Origin: Candidatus Binatia bacterium
GTDB lineage: Bacteria > Desulfobacterota > Binatia > UBA9968 > JAJDTQ01
Length of the DNA: 64,000 nt
Assembly (NCBI GenBank): GCA_022824205.1
Contig: JAJEAI010000143.1
Coordinates: 48,565 to 112,564 of the forward strand
Reading direction: 5' to 3'
The notes beneath the pieces are model-generated. The model was not told the origin of the DNA and searched no databases. It saw only the letters and a list, made by a program, of their open reading frames with translations. Of the stretch, positions 17,552 to 27,200 are shown piece by piece. The position numbers and the translations under genes were made by a program. Position 1 is the stretch's first letter, and every line of letters starts with the position of its first letter.

Positions 17552-18538
17552 ATGCTGCAAAGATCAGCGACGGCCTGGGTGGTCGCGGCCGTGTTGACCG
17601 CATTGGCGGCGACGGCGGCGGCCCAGCCCCTTGGATACCAGGCGGTACCGCGGGACGCGTTTCCGGTTTTCGACGACCCGGAGATGCTGAGCGCTGCCGA
17701 AGCCGAGAAGCAGCAAGTCATCTTCGATCGGGACGTCATCATCGGGGTGGCCCACAACGGCGAGGCCAAGGCCTATCCCATCACCATCATGGGGGTCCAC
17801 GAGCTGGGCAACGACTCCATAGGAGGGGTGCCCATCGCGGTTTCCTGGTGACCGCTGTGCCAAACGTCTATCGTGTATAGACGCAAACTCGACGACAAGG
17901 TGCTGAGCTTCGGACACGCGGGCATTCTCTACGAGAACTCGTTCATCATGTACGACCGCGAGACCGAGTCGCTGTGGGTTCACGTCACCGGCGAGGCCGC
18001 GCACGGCCCGCTCAAGGGCAAGATGCTCGAGTTCATGCCGTCCACTGTGACGACCTGGGCCATCTGGAAGAGGAACTATCCCCTTACCCAGGTGCTGCCG
18101 GGCTACCGGCGCGGCGGCTTCATGGGCACCTATGTCGGTCCCTTTCAGAGCGACATCCTGGGACTCGCGGTGCTGGTGAAGCTCAAGGCCAAGCTCTACC
18201 CGTACGGGGTCCTGGAACGGCAAAACCTGGTCAACGACGAATTCAACGGCGCCAAGGTGGTCGTGTACTATTCTCCGGATGACGCCACGGGCACCGCGTG
18301 GCGCCGGGAGCTGGACGGACGCGTCCTCACCTTCGAGCAATCCGAGCGCAAGGACGCCCAGGGCAACGTGCTGCTGCGGGACAAGGAGACCGGGAGCCTG
18401 TGGTCGTGGCTGCGCGGCGAGGCCGTGGAGGGGGAGCTCAAGGGCAAGAAGCTTCGTCAGCTCCTCTACAACCCGATCTTGAACGACCGCTTCGTGGCCT
18501 TCTATCCGGGTGCCCCGGTCTTCGACGCGGCGAACTAG
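17552..18538 (+). CDS. DUF3179 protein, probable selenoprotein (UGA at codon 100)
   Basis: Read with UGA as selenocysteine, this is one 328-residue secreted DUF3179 protein. A signal peptide (AVLTALAATAAAQ) precedes the DUF3179 start YQAVPRDAFPVFDDPE. The family motif W-C-P-L-C is spelled W-UGA-P-L-C (GGVPIAVSW, stop, PLCQTSIVYRRK), so the stop replaces the first cysteine exactly. Both sides are in the same frame, keep family similarity, and contain no other stop. A perfect 7-bp hairpin fitting the bacterial SECIS model follows. The function of DUF3179 is unknown; a U-x2-C pair suggests redox or metal chemistry outside the cytoplasm. A simple nonsense mutation is the alternative. Confidence 0.75.
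17849..17883 (+). promoter_or_regulatory. Candidate bacterial SECIS element
   Basis: The UGA is 17849-17851. Bases 17865-17871 (CGTCTAT) pair perfectly with 17877-17883 (ATAGACG) around a five-base loop CGTGT. There are 20 bases between the UGA and the loop, and G is the second loop base. These fit the published bacterial SECIS rules (loop 16-37 bases after UGA, G among the first two loop bases). Folding is read by eye. Confidence 0.65.
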
Positions 18539-18686
18539 TGTCCAGACCGGGGCGAATCGCCGGCTTCCCTAGCCGCAGCCGGCAATTCGTTATATAAATG
18601 CCGGTGCAGTAATGGGTCCCGAGCACGTCACGCCGCAATGAAATCCACGGCAAGCGGCACGCCGGGCAACAGGTATTCCAAGACTC

Positions 18687-19805
18687 GTGAGCGCCACCGC
18701 CGACTATATCCGGGAAGCACGAGAGCAAAAGGGTCTGACGCTGGGCCAAGTGGCGGAGGCGACCAGTATTCCGCAGTACTACCTGGAGATCCTGGAAGGC
18801 GGCGGAAACGATCGTCTGGTGTCGGACCGGCTCTACATGGTCCACTTCCTGCGCAGCTACGCCGCGTATCTGGAGATCGAGGTGGATACGCTGGCGGCCC
18901 AGTTCGTGCGCGAAAACCGGGCCGTGGAAGCCGCGCCCGCGGCTCCCCGGAAGGAACGCCGTTCCTGGAAAGCCGCCACCACCGGTGTGTTGTTCGTCCT
19001 GCTGATGATCGCCGCCGGCGCGTACGTCTACGATCCCGCGCTGTTTGTTCTTGACGGTGCCGTGCCGCAGCGTTCGGCCGAGGAAACGCCGGCCACCGAA
19101 GCCCCGCCGGAACCCGCCGCAACGCCGTCGTTGCCGGTGACGCCCGTGACCACTCAAGTGCCGCCGGGCCCCGGGGAAGACTCCGTGCTGCAACCGGAAG
19201 CCGACGAAACCGCTCCGTCCGAACCCACGCTGGCGCAAACACCCGCCCCCGAGCCCACCGAGGCGATGCAGCCCGCGGATGCGCCGCAGAACGGCGCCAC
19301 GCTGTCCACCGCCCTCGAACAACAGGACGCTCCGCGGGAGATCGCGTCGGCGCCGGTCGTGGAGCAGCCGGAGGCCCTCGAGTCACCGGCGGAGCCGGCG
19401 CGGCCGGAGACCGTCACCACGAGTCCCGAGCCGGCACCCGCCGCGGAGGTGGCCGCGGCGGAAACGGCCGAAGCGGAGACCGAGCCGGCAACGACCGTGG
19501 TCGCGAGCGGATCGGAGCCGCTGGAGACCGGCGGCGCCGCGGTCGCGTCCGCGCACACCCTCACCATCGTAGCCGACGCCCGGTCCTGGCTGCGAGTCTG
19601 GGTGGACGACAAACCGTCGCGCGACTTCATGCTGGACCCGGGCCAGAGCACCACGCTGTCCGCGGACACCGGATTCAACATCACCTTCGGCAACGCCGGA
19701 GGCGTGCGCCTCACGTTCAACCAGCAAGAGCTTCCAACCGTCGGCAGGTCCGGACAGGTGGTCCGGAACTACACGCTGCCGCGCCCCGAGCAGGCGACGC
19801 CATGA
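18687..19805 (+). CDS. RodZ-like helix-turn-helix membrane protein
   Basis: A 372-residue protein with an N-terminal cytoplasmic HTH ([20 protein letters not shown]) of the RodZ/HTH_25 type. One transmembrane segment follows at about residues 93-114 ([16 protein letters not shown]), then a long Pro/Ala/Glu-rich linker and a C-terminal DUF4115-like beta domain ([17 protein letters not shown], then [17 protein letters not shown]). RodZ links MreB to the cell-wall machinery and sets rod shape. The start is GTG. It overlaps the threonine aldolase gene by the ATGA junction. Confidence 0.8.
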   Translation: MSATADYIREAREQKGLTLGQVAEATSIPQYYLEILEGGGNDRLVSDRLYMVHFLRSYAAYLEIEVDTLAAQFVRENRAVEAAPAAPRKERRSWKAATTGVLFVLLMIAAGAYVYDPALFVLDGAVPQRSAEETPATEAPPEPAATPSLPVTPVTTQVPPGPGEDSVLQPEADETAPSEPTLAQTPAPEPTEAMQPADAPQNGATLSTALEQQDAPREIASAPVVEQPEALESPAEPARPETVTTSPEPAPAAEVAAAETAEAETEPATTVVASGSEPLETGGAAVASAHTLTIVADARSWLRVWVDDKPSRDFMLDPGQSTTLSADTGFNITFGNAGGVRLTFNQQELPTVGRSGQVVRNYTLPRPEQATP

Positions 19806-20830
19806 TCGATCTCCGTTCCGACACCGTTACGACGCCCACGCCCGACATGCTCCGGGCCATGAGCGCCGCGGACGTGGGCGACGACGTCTACGGCGAGGAT
19901 CCCAGCATCAACCGGCTGGAGGAAGAGGTGGCGGGCATCCTCGGCAAGGAGGCCGCGGTCTTTACCCCGTCGGGCTCCATGGCCAACCAGATCGCCATCC
20001 GGCTTCACACCCAGCCGGGCGACTCGGTGCTGTGCGAGGAAGGGTCGCATACCTTTGCCTACGAAGCCGGCGCCGGAGCGGCGCTTTCCGGCGTTCAGTT
20101 CGACATCGTCCCGTTTCGGGAGAAGCTCTCCGACGCGGCCATCACGAGCCGCTTCCGCGCCGACGGACTGCACGAGTCGCCCTCCACCCTGATCCTGGTG
20201 GAGAACACCCACAACCGCGGCCGCGGTCGCGCGTTGGGCTGCATGGAGACACGGCGCATCGTGGCGACGGCGCGCGGGCTGGGACTCAAGACCCACTGCG
20301 ACGGCGCCCGGCTGTGGAACGCGGCCGCCGCCACCGGCGACTCCGAACGTGAGCTGGCCGCGGGCTTTGACACGGTGTCGGTGTGCTTCTCCAAGGGCCT
20401 GGGGGCGCCCGTGGGCTCCGCCCTGGCCGGAAGCCACGACGCCGTCGCGCACGCACGCAAGATCCGCAAGCGCCTCGGCGGCGGCATGCGACAGGCCGGG
20501 TTCCTGGCCGCGGCCGCCCTGTACGGCGTTCGGCAGCATCGGCGGCGCCTGCCGGAAGACCACCGCCGCGCGACCGCCCTCGCACGAGGCCTGGAAGAGT
20601 TCATGTACGATGGGAAGCCGCTTGCGGTGGAGATCGCCGAGCCGCCCACCAACATGGTCTATTGGCAGGCCCCCGACGGACCGGCGATGGCGGAAGCGCT
20701 GCGGGGCAGGGGCGTGCTCATGAACCACGTGGGCAACGGCTGGCTCCGCGCGGTGACGCACCTCCAGATTTCGGACGCCGACATACACGACGCCCTCCAG
20801 CGGATCCGCGAGGCGCTGCGCGAGGGCTAG
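19802..20830 (+). CDS. ltaE: Low-specificity L-threonine aldolase
   Basis: A 342-residue PLP enzyme that splits threonine or allo-threonine to glycine and acetaldehyde. The family start is [20 protein letters not shown], with [15 protein letters not shown] next. The pyridoxal lysine is K198 in [13 protein letters not shown], and [10 protein letters not shown] carries the substrate-binding Asp-Gly-Ala-Arg. The ATG overlaps the stop of the RodZ-like gene (ATGA), so it is translationally coupled although the functions are unrelated. Confidence 0.92.
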   Translation: MIDLRSDTVTTPTPDMLRAMSAADVGDDVYGEDPSINRLEEEVAGILGKEAAVFTPSGSMANQIAIRLHTQPGDSVLCEEGSHTFAYEAGAGAALSGVQFDIVPFREKLSDAAITSRFRADGLHESPSTLILVENTHNRGRGRALGCMETRRIVATARGLGLKTHCDGARLWNAAAATGDSERELAAGFDTVSVCFSKGLGAPVGSALAGSHDAVAHARKIRKRLGGGMRQAGFLAAAALYGVRQHRRRLPEDHRRATALARGLEEFMYDGKPLAVEIAEPPTNMVYWQAPDGPAMAEALRGRGVLMNHVGNGWLRAVTHLQISDADIHDALQRIREALREG

Positions 20831-20831
20831 T

Positions 20832-20870
20832 GTCGTTCGTCCCGAGCGTAGGGAAGCGAAGTCGAAGGAC
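20832..20870. repeat. Dispersed intergenic repeat, copy 4
   Basis: A copy of the same repeat as at 6226-6271, here CGTTCGTCCCGAGCGTAGG followed by GAAGCGAAGTCGAAGGA. It fills most of the gap between the aldolase and the flavin oxidoreductase. Confidence 0.65.
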
Positions 20871-20884
20871 CCGACTCGACCCCA

Positions 20885-21994
20885 ATGCGACCTGAAGACG
20901 CAAGATACGTCATCATCGGCGGCGGTTTCGCCGGCGCGGCCACGGCCTGCCACTTGGCTTACCGCGGCGCGCGGCGGATGGTGATCGTGGAGCAGGAGGC
21001 CGTGGCCGGTTTCCACTCGTCCGGCCGCAACGCGGGCTTCATCCGGCAGGTGCTCTCCGAGCCCTCGGTGGCGGATCTGGCGGCGAAGTCCGCCGGGTTC
21101 ATCCGCCAACCCCCGCCGGGCTGGCCCGTACCGGTATCGTACGACGCCATCGGATGCCTGATCCTGGGACGCGGCGCACAATGGGAGGCATTGTGCCGGG
21201 ACGCGGAGCTGGCGCGCGGGCGCGGCCTCGACGTCGAGTTGTGGTCACCGGAGAAGACGGTGGCGGCCATCCCGCTGATCGAAGGGTGCTCCCTGGACGG
21301 CGCCGTGTGGTGCGCCTCGGACGGCGTCATCGACATCAACGCGCTGCTGTCCGGATATCTCAGGGTCGCCCAGGGGGCCGGCGCCGTGATCCGCTACGGG
21401 GAGACCGTGAGGGAGGTGCGCGTGGACGGCGGGCGGGTACAAGGCGTCGCCACGGACCAGGGTTTCCTGGAGGCCGACGTGGTGGTGAACGCGGCCGGAC
21501 CCTGGGCCGAACCCGTGGGCGTCATGGCGGGAGCGGCGCCCATCGCGTTCCACCCGCGGCGGCGGCACCTGTTCGTGACCCCGCCGCTCGACTGGGTCAA
21601 GCCCGACTGGCCCTTTTGCCTCAACGTCTCGGACGAGATCTACTTCCAGCCCAACTCCGGCGGCCTCATGCTGTGCCCGTGCGACGAGGAGGACCTGCCG
21701 CCCTGCGACCCGCCCACCGACGTCCGCGCCATGGAGCTGTTGGCGGAGAGGCTGCCGGCCGTCTATCCCAACTTCCCCAACGTCTCCATCGCGCGCTACT
21801 GGGCGGGCCTGCGGACGTTCAGCGACGACAATCGCTTCGTAATCGGATGGGACCCCCAAGTGGAGGGCTTCTTCTGGGTGGCGGGCCTGGCCGGCCACGG
21901 CGTCACCACCAGCGCCGCGGTGGGCTCCCTGGCCGCCAACGTCCTCTTCGGCGCCGACCCGGACCCCGACTTCGCCCCTGCCCGTTTCGGTTGA
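20885..21994 (+). CDS. FAD-dependent DAO-family oxidoreductase
   Basis: A 369-residue flavoprotein of the D-amino-acid/glycine/sarcosine oxidase fold. The dinucleotide motif is YVIIGGGFAGAATACHLAYR near residue 8, with acidic strand end VIVEQEA. FHSSGRNAGFIRQ contacts the flavin, and the C-terminal FAD motif is FFWVAGLAGHGVTTSAAVG. It would oxidise an amine or amino acid to an imine with release of peroxide or electron transfer. Substrate is not evident. No signal peptide is seen. Confidence 0.88.
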   Translation: MRPEDARYVIIGGGFAGAATACHLAYRGARRMVIVEQEAVAGFHSSGRNAGFIRQVLSEPSVADLAAKSAGFIRQPPPGWPVPVSYDAIGCLILGRGAQWEALCRDAELARGRGLDVELWSPEKTVAAIPLIEGCSLDGAVWCASDGVIDINALLSGYLRVAQGAGAVIRYGETVREVRVDGGRVQGVATDQGFLEADVVVNAAGPWAEPVGVMAGAAPIAFHPRRRHLFVTPPLDWVKPDWPFCLNVSDEIYFQPNSGGLMLCPCDEEDLPPCDPPTDVRAMELLAERLPAVYPNFPNVSIARYWAGLRTFSDDNRFVIGWDPQVEGFFWVAGLAGHGVTTSAAVGSLAANVLFGADPDPDFAPARFG

Positions 21995-22042
21995 ACCGAA
22001 CCCAGCGGCTTCACGCTTCCGCTCCGTCGTTCCCGGCTCTCC

Positions 22043-22193
22043 CATACGTCATTGCCGGCCCCCCATACGTCATTGCCGGCCCCCCATACGTCATTCCCGC
22101 GAAAGCGGGAATCCAGGCGGGGTGGGCCTGGGGCAATGGGGCCGCCACACCACCACCACCCCTGGATTCCCGCTTTCGCGGGAATGACGTATG
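22043..22193. repeat. Tandem and palindromic repeat cluster
   Basis: A 21-bp unit beginning CATACGTCATT recurs at 22043, 22064 and 22085. The third copy leads into a 33-bp arm (22085-22117, containing TTCCCGCGAAAGCGGGAA). This arm is repeated as a perfect reverse complement at 22161-22193 after a 43-bp GC-rich spacer. The arms are the same palindromic family seen at 38722, 48060 and 62197. Confidence 0.8.
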
Positions 22194-22237
22194 GGGGGGG
22201 GGCGTCAGCGCCGGTTCCTGTCCGAGCAGCGCACGGG

Positions 22238-22834
22238 TCACGCCGGCCGTTTGACGAGGACCTCGTCGATGATGTGGTACTCCAGGGCCATGGCGGCGGT
22301 CATGTAGCGGTCACGCTGGGTGTCGCGCTCGATGGTGGCGAGATCCTGGCCCGTGTGCTTCACCAGTATCTCGTTCACCTCCTGGCGCACCCGCAGCATC
22401 TCCCTGGCGTGGATGTCGATGTCCGCGGCCGAGCCCCGGTACCCCCCCAGCGGCTGGTGGATCATGACGCGCGCGTGGGGCAAGGCAAAACGCTTCCCCG
22501 AAGCGCCGCCGGCCAACAGCAGCGCGCCCATGCTGGCGGCTTCGCCGACGCACACCGTGGCCACTTCCGCCCGGATGTACTGCATGGTGTCGTAGATGGC
22601 GAGCCCCGCGGTGATCAGTCCGCCGGGCGAATTGACGTACAGGTAAATGTCCTGCGTGGGGTCCTCGGATTCGAGGTACAGGAGCTGAGCCGCGACGGTG
22701 TTGGCCACCGGGTCGTCGATCTCCCCCACAAGGAAGACGATGCGGTCCCGCAGCATGCGGGAGTAGAGGTCGTAGGCGCGTTCTCCGCGGCCGGTGTCCT
22801 CCAGGACGGTGGGTATCTCGAGTTGGTTTCGCAT
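22238..22834 (-). CDS. clpP: ATP-dependent Clp protease proteolytic subunit
   Basis: A 198-residue serine peptidase with the complete triad: S101 in [12 protein letters not shown]126 in [10 protein letters not shown] and D175 in TQRDRYMTA. The oligomer and substrate motif [20 protein letters not shown] is intact. It degrades proteins delivered by ClpX or ClpA in the cytoplasm. I start it at the MRNQLEIP methionine; the 39 residues upstream in the same frame look non-coding. No clpX lies next to it. It is the last gene of the minus-strand series that begins with the polyketide synthase, perhaps independently transcribed. Confidence 0.93.
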   Translation of the reverse strand: MRNQLEIPTVLEDTGRGERAYDLYSRMLRDRIVFLVGEIDDPVANTVAAQLLYLESEDPTQDIYLYVNSPGGLITAGLAIYDTMQYIRAEVATVCVGEAASMGALLLAGGASGKRFALPHARVMIHQPLGGYRGSAADIDIHAREMLRVRQEVNEILVKHTGQDLATIERDTQRDRYMTAAMALEYHIIDEVLVKRPA

Positions 22835-22947
22835 GGCATCGGCGGTCGGGGGCGGCTCACGTCCCGCGGCAGCGCGGTCGAGGGCATGCCCGCCCCAAGG
22901 GTCTTTCCCGTTCACCGCCCGTCTCCGTGGAATATGCCGGCTGGACG

Positions 22948-23844
22948 TCACGAACTCAAGAGGTCGTGCCGATCCAGAAACTCACGCATGAGCGCGACGC
23001 AACTCTCCGGCTCTTCCAACTGCAGAAAGTGCGTCGTCTCGGGCACGAAGTCGTAGTCCACGGTAAGCATGTGACTGAGGTCCAGTGTCGGCAGATAGGA
23101 GAACGGCAACGTAGGATCGGCGCCGATGACCTTGGTCGGGCACCGGAGCTTGTCCAGCTCCACCATCACCGCGAACGGCGCGGCGTATTGGATGATCTGC
23201 GCTTCGTAGTCGCGCGGACACCGGAGCACGTAGCCGTTCCCATCGGCGGACTCGCGGAGGGTCGTCCTCGCCACGAGCTCGCACACGCCCGGAACCGCGC
23301 GCTGGAATGTCGGCAGATAGGGAAGGAGTTCGGCGAACTGCTGCTCGCTCTCGAACCGCGGCGTGCGGTGCCGCGCCATGCCTGCCACGCGCTCGGCGGC
23401 GGCGTCGAACTCCTCGTAGTTCAGCCCGCGCTTGCACACGGGCGGATCAAACAGCACACGCGCCGCGAACTCGCTGCCCAGGTTGGCCGACAAGAGCGTA
23501 GTCAGAGCCGCGACGGAATGGAAAACGCCGATCTTGGGCTTGTTTCCGTAGTGGTGGTCCACCGCCTTGAGAATCAGATCGTGGTCGCGGACGAATCTCG
23601 CGACGTTGTGACTCTCCGACTTGCTGACCGGGTTCCAGCCATGGTTCCGGAGATCGTAGACGACCAGATCGAAGTCGTCGGCCAGCAGCGACCAGAAGGG
23701 GTAGTAGAGGTCGACGGCGAGCCCGTTGCCATGGCTCAAGACCAGACGCGGGCCGCCCGGGTTGCCGTGACGCCGCAGGACGATGATCGTGTCATCGTCC
23801 ACGCGGACGTCACGGGTGGAAAGCGGCTCCGGTACCTCCCACAC
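22948..23844 (-). CDS. Alpha/beta hydrolase next to polyketide synthase
   Basis: A 298-residue alpha/beta-hydrolase fold protein. [19 protein letters not shown] is the oxyanion-hole strand, [14 protein letters not shown] is the next family motif, and the nucleophile elbow appears as [13 protein letters not shown], with serine but without the usual second glycine. The C-terminal histidine is likely in [14 protein letters not shown]. It starts with GTG 16 bp after the acyl carrier protein gene, so it is probably the thioesterase or hydrolase that releases or edits the polyketide. That role is inference from position. Confidence 0.82.
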   Translation of the reverse strand: MWEVPEPLSTRDVRVDDDTIIVLRRHGNPGGPRLVLSHGNGLAVDLYYPFWSLLADDFDLVVYDLRNHGWNPVSKSESHNVARFVRDHDLILKAVDHHYGNKPKIGVFHSVAALTTLLSANLGSEFAARVLFDPPVCKRGLNYEEFDAAAERVAGMARHRTPRFESEQQFAELLPYLPTFQRAVPGVCELVARTTLRESADGNGYVLRCPRDYEAQIIQYAAPFAVMVELDKLRCPTKVIGADPTLPFSYLPTLDLSHMLTVDYDFVPETTHFLQLEEPESCVALMREFLDRHDLLSS

Positions 23845-23860
23845 GGTTTGCCGAACGGCC

Positions 23861-24085
23861 TTATCCGGACTGGGAATCCACGTACGCGATCAGATCCCCG
23901 ATGGTGTTGAACTTCGCGACTTCTTCCGGAGGAATCGTAACGCCGAACTCCTCGCCCACCACTTTGATGAAAGCGACCGCATCCAGGGATGACACGCCCG
24001 AATCGGCAATGCTGGCCGCGGGATTCGCGGGACGACCCAACTGTTCCTGAAAAAGCTGCTTGATCCGATCTTCACTCGATGCCAT
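23861..24085 (-). CDS. Stand-alone acyl carrier protein
   Basis: A 74-residue carrier protein. The phosphopantetheine serine lies in SGVSSLDAVAFIKVVGEEFG, the position of DSLxxVxL in other carriers, followed by the helix III pattern FNTIGDLIAYVDS. The ATG at 24085 follows GGGGAGGAG. It is the only carrier after the second ketosynthase of the giant synthase, which itself ends without one. I infer that it serves as the missing acceptor for that ketosynthase. Confidence 0.88.
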   Translation of the reverse strand: MASSEDRIKQLFQEQLGRPANPAASIADSGVSSLDAVAFIKVVGEEFGVTIPPEEVAKFNTIGDLIAYVDSQSG

Positions 24086-24254
24086 CAGTCTCCTCCCCTT
24101 TTCAAGAGCGACCTGTCGAACACACAGGACCACTTTGTGGAACCGTCGTTCCACGTACACGATAATCTTCGCCAATATAGCGATCTTTACCCGGCAATTT
24201 CAAACCATACACCGGGTTTGCTTGCTTTCGTGGACCGCCTTACACCGGCATGCT

Positions 24255-27200
24255 TCACTTCCCGGGCTTTTTGGCTGGCTCGATCCAGTAACGCCGGCGT
24301 TCGAAGGGGTAACCCGGCAGCGGGATCCGGCGGCGGCTCTCTCCCGCGAACAGGCCGGCAAACGACACCCCCAGCCCTGCCTCGTAAACGTCGGCCACCG
24401 CTTCGACGAACCCGTTTCCCGACGAGACCGAGCGCCGGAGACTGGACAGCACCAACGGCGGTGCGCCGTTCCGGCCCCCGTCCGCCGGCTCAGGCCGTGC
24501 CGGGGCCGGCGCCGGGCCTGACACGACCTCCGGCCCGATCTCCACCACCACGTCCGCACCCATCGCCGCGAGCGTTTCGACGCATTCGGCGAACGCCGCG
24601 GGCTCGTGCCCCTGCCGGCGCCAGTACGCCTTGTCGAGCACGTCGCCCGACTCCATGGCGCGCCCGGCCGTCCCGCTCACCAGGACCAGCGACGGCGGCG
24701 CCAGAGCGATGCCGGCGAGGACCGCTTCCACAGGGTCCGGACCCGGCTCCGGGGCTTCGCTTTCGGACACCGTCCGCGCTCCCCCGGCCAAGGCCAAAAG
24801 CAACCCATCTTCCAGGCCGAACACTCCGGCCGCCCGCGCCGCCGCAAGTTCTCCGAGCCCGCGGCCCATCACCACACTCGGACGAATACCGACACTGGAC
24901 CACAGTGCGGTCAGCGCGCATTCCAGCGCGTAGATCGCGGGCTGCGCCCACACCGGGTCGTCCAGCACCGCGTCCCCGTCCGCCCCGCCGAACAGCACCT
25001 CCAGCAACGACGCGCCCCGTATTTCCCGGACGACCGTCTCACACTGATCCAGGATGGCCCTTGCCACCGGCTCGCCGTCGTACAGCGTCCGGCCCATGCC
25101 GGCCCATTGGCTGCCCTCGCCGGAATAAACGAAAGCTGCCTTCACTGCCGTCACCGGCTCTGCCTCGCCGCTCCCATCCGCCAGGCTCCTCAACCTCTCC
25201 CGCAGCGATGCGGCGTCGCTGAACACGAGAGCCCTCCGGCAATCGAAATGGCTCCGCCCCACGCCCGCCGTCCATGCCATGTCCGAGAGCACGGGTGCCG
25301 ACGCCGCCTCGTCCGAAGCGAGATCGACCTGACGCTCGTCCAGCCACGAAAGGTACCGTCGCGCCAATTCCCGGAGCACGCCATCGGTCTGCCCCGACAA
25401 CGGCAACACCCGAGTGGCGCGGACCGGCGGCTCGCCAACGACCGGTGACGCAACCGCATCGGGCAGCGGGACCGGCACGGGCAGCACGGGTCCCTGGAGT
25501 CGATGGCCTTCATCCGGTCTCGCGGACCTCTCGCCCGGGTCCCGGTATCCCTCCACCACGACGTGGGCGTTGGTCCCCGAGATGCCGAAGGCGCTGACCG
25601 CCGCCAACGGCGGCCGGTCGGCGCCGCCGGGCCACTCCACCATGTCGGACGTGACGCGCACCGGCAGCCGCTGCCAGTCCACGTTGGGATTCGGGTTGTC
25701 GAAGTGAAGGTGCTTCGGGATCACGCCCCGCTTCATCGCCAGTACCGTCTTGATCAGACCCGCGACCCCGGCGGCCGGCTCCAGGTGGCCGATGTTGGTC
25801 TTCACCGAGCCGATCAAGAGCGGTTGCTCCGCCTTGCGCCCCTGGCCGTAGACCGCGGCCGCCGCCTGGACCTCGATGGTATCGCCCAACTCCGACCCCG
25901 CCCCGTGGGCTTCCAGATAGTCCACTTCGGAGGGCGGCACGCCCGCCCGCGACAGCGCGTCCCGGATCACCCGCTCCTGCGCCCGACCGTTGGGCACCGT
26001 GGGCCCCGCGCTGGCGCCGTTCTGGTTCACCGCCGAACCACGGATCACGCCCCAGATGCCATCGCCGTCGGCCACCGCGTCGTCCAGCCGCTTGAGCACC
26101 ACCATGCCGCAACCCTCGCCGCGCACGAAACCATCCGCGGAGGCGTCGAAGGCCCGGCACTGCCCTCCCCGCGACAACATCCCCAGATCAGCCATCTCCC
26201 GGGTTATCCCCGGCGACAGCACCGCGGCCACCCCGCCCACCAGGGCCATGTCCACTTCACCCCCACGCAACCCCGACACCGCGTGATGCACGGCCACCAG
26301 CGACGAGGCGCAGTTGAGCTCCACCGGCATGGTCGGCCCCTCCACTCCCAGGTGGAAGGCCACCCGCCCCACCGCCATGCTCGCGGCGGTGCCCAGGTAG
26401 CTCACCCCGTAGGCGCCGGCCGTCATCAAGTCCCGGTACTCGCTGGTGCCGATCCCGGCGTATATCCCGGTGCGGCTGCCCCTCAACCGGCCCGGGTCCA
26501 TCCCGGCATCCTCGAGAGCCTGCCAGGTCGTCTCCAGCATCATGCGTTGCCGGGGGTCCATCATGCGCGCCTCGATGGGCGTAATCCGGAAGAAGTCCGC
26601 GTCGAACTTCTCGATCTCATCCACGAACCCGCCCCGGGCGTATGCGGCATACCCGGCGGGAAGGCCCGCCGCGAGATCGCACGAGGAGCCGGCGTCCCGA
26701 CGCCGGTCGGTTACCGCGTTCTCGCCCGCTTCGAGTTGGCGCCAGAAGGCCGCCAGGTCCGGAGCGCCGGGGAGACGGCAGGCCATGCCGACGATGGCGA
26801 TGCCGTCGTCCTCGCGTCGCGCGGCCGGCCTTGCCTCCGTCCGGGCCTCTTCCCGTGTCGCCGCCCGGGCCGGTGGCTGTGCCACGGGAGCAGGCGCGCC
26901 GCCCATCTCGCCGAGTTCCTCCACCAAGTGCCGGGCCAGGGTGGCGATGTCCGGGTAGTCGAACACCGCGGTGTTGGGCACCGTGTACACGTCCGCCAAC
27001 GCCCGGTTCAGCCGGTTCCGCAGCTCCACCGCCATCAACGAGTCCATTCCCAGGTCGAAGAACCCCACCGTGGGCGCCGGCGCTGCCGGCAGTCTCAGCA
27101 CCGCCCGGACCTCCTGTTGCAGAAAGGACACGAGCAGCTCTTCGGGCGACCCGACCGGGGTTCCCCGCAGCCTGGAAAGCAGATCGCCCGACGACGCCTC

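Noticed and set aside
22043..22105. Three 21-bp tandem repeats as a possible CRISPR array
   Set aside because: The copies touch without variable spacers and merge with a palindromic intergenic repeat; no cas genes lie nearby.
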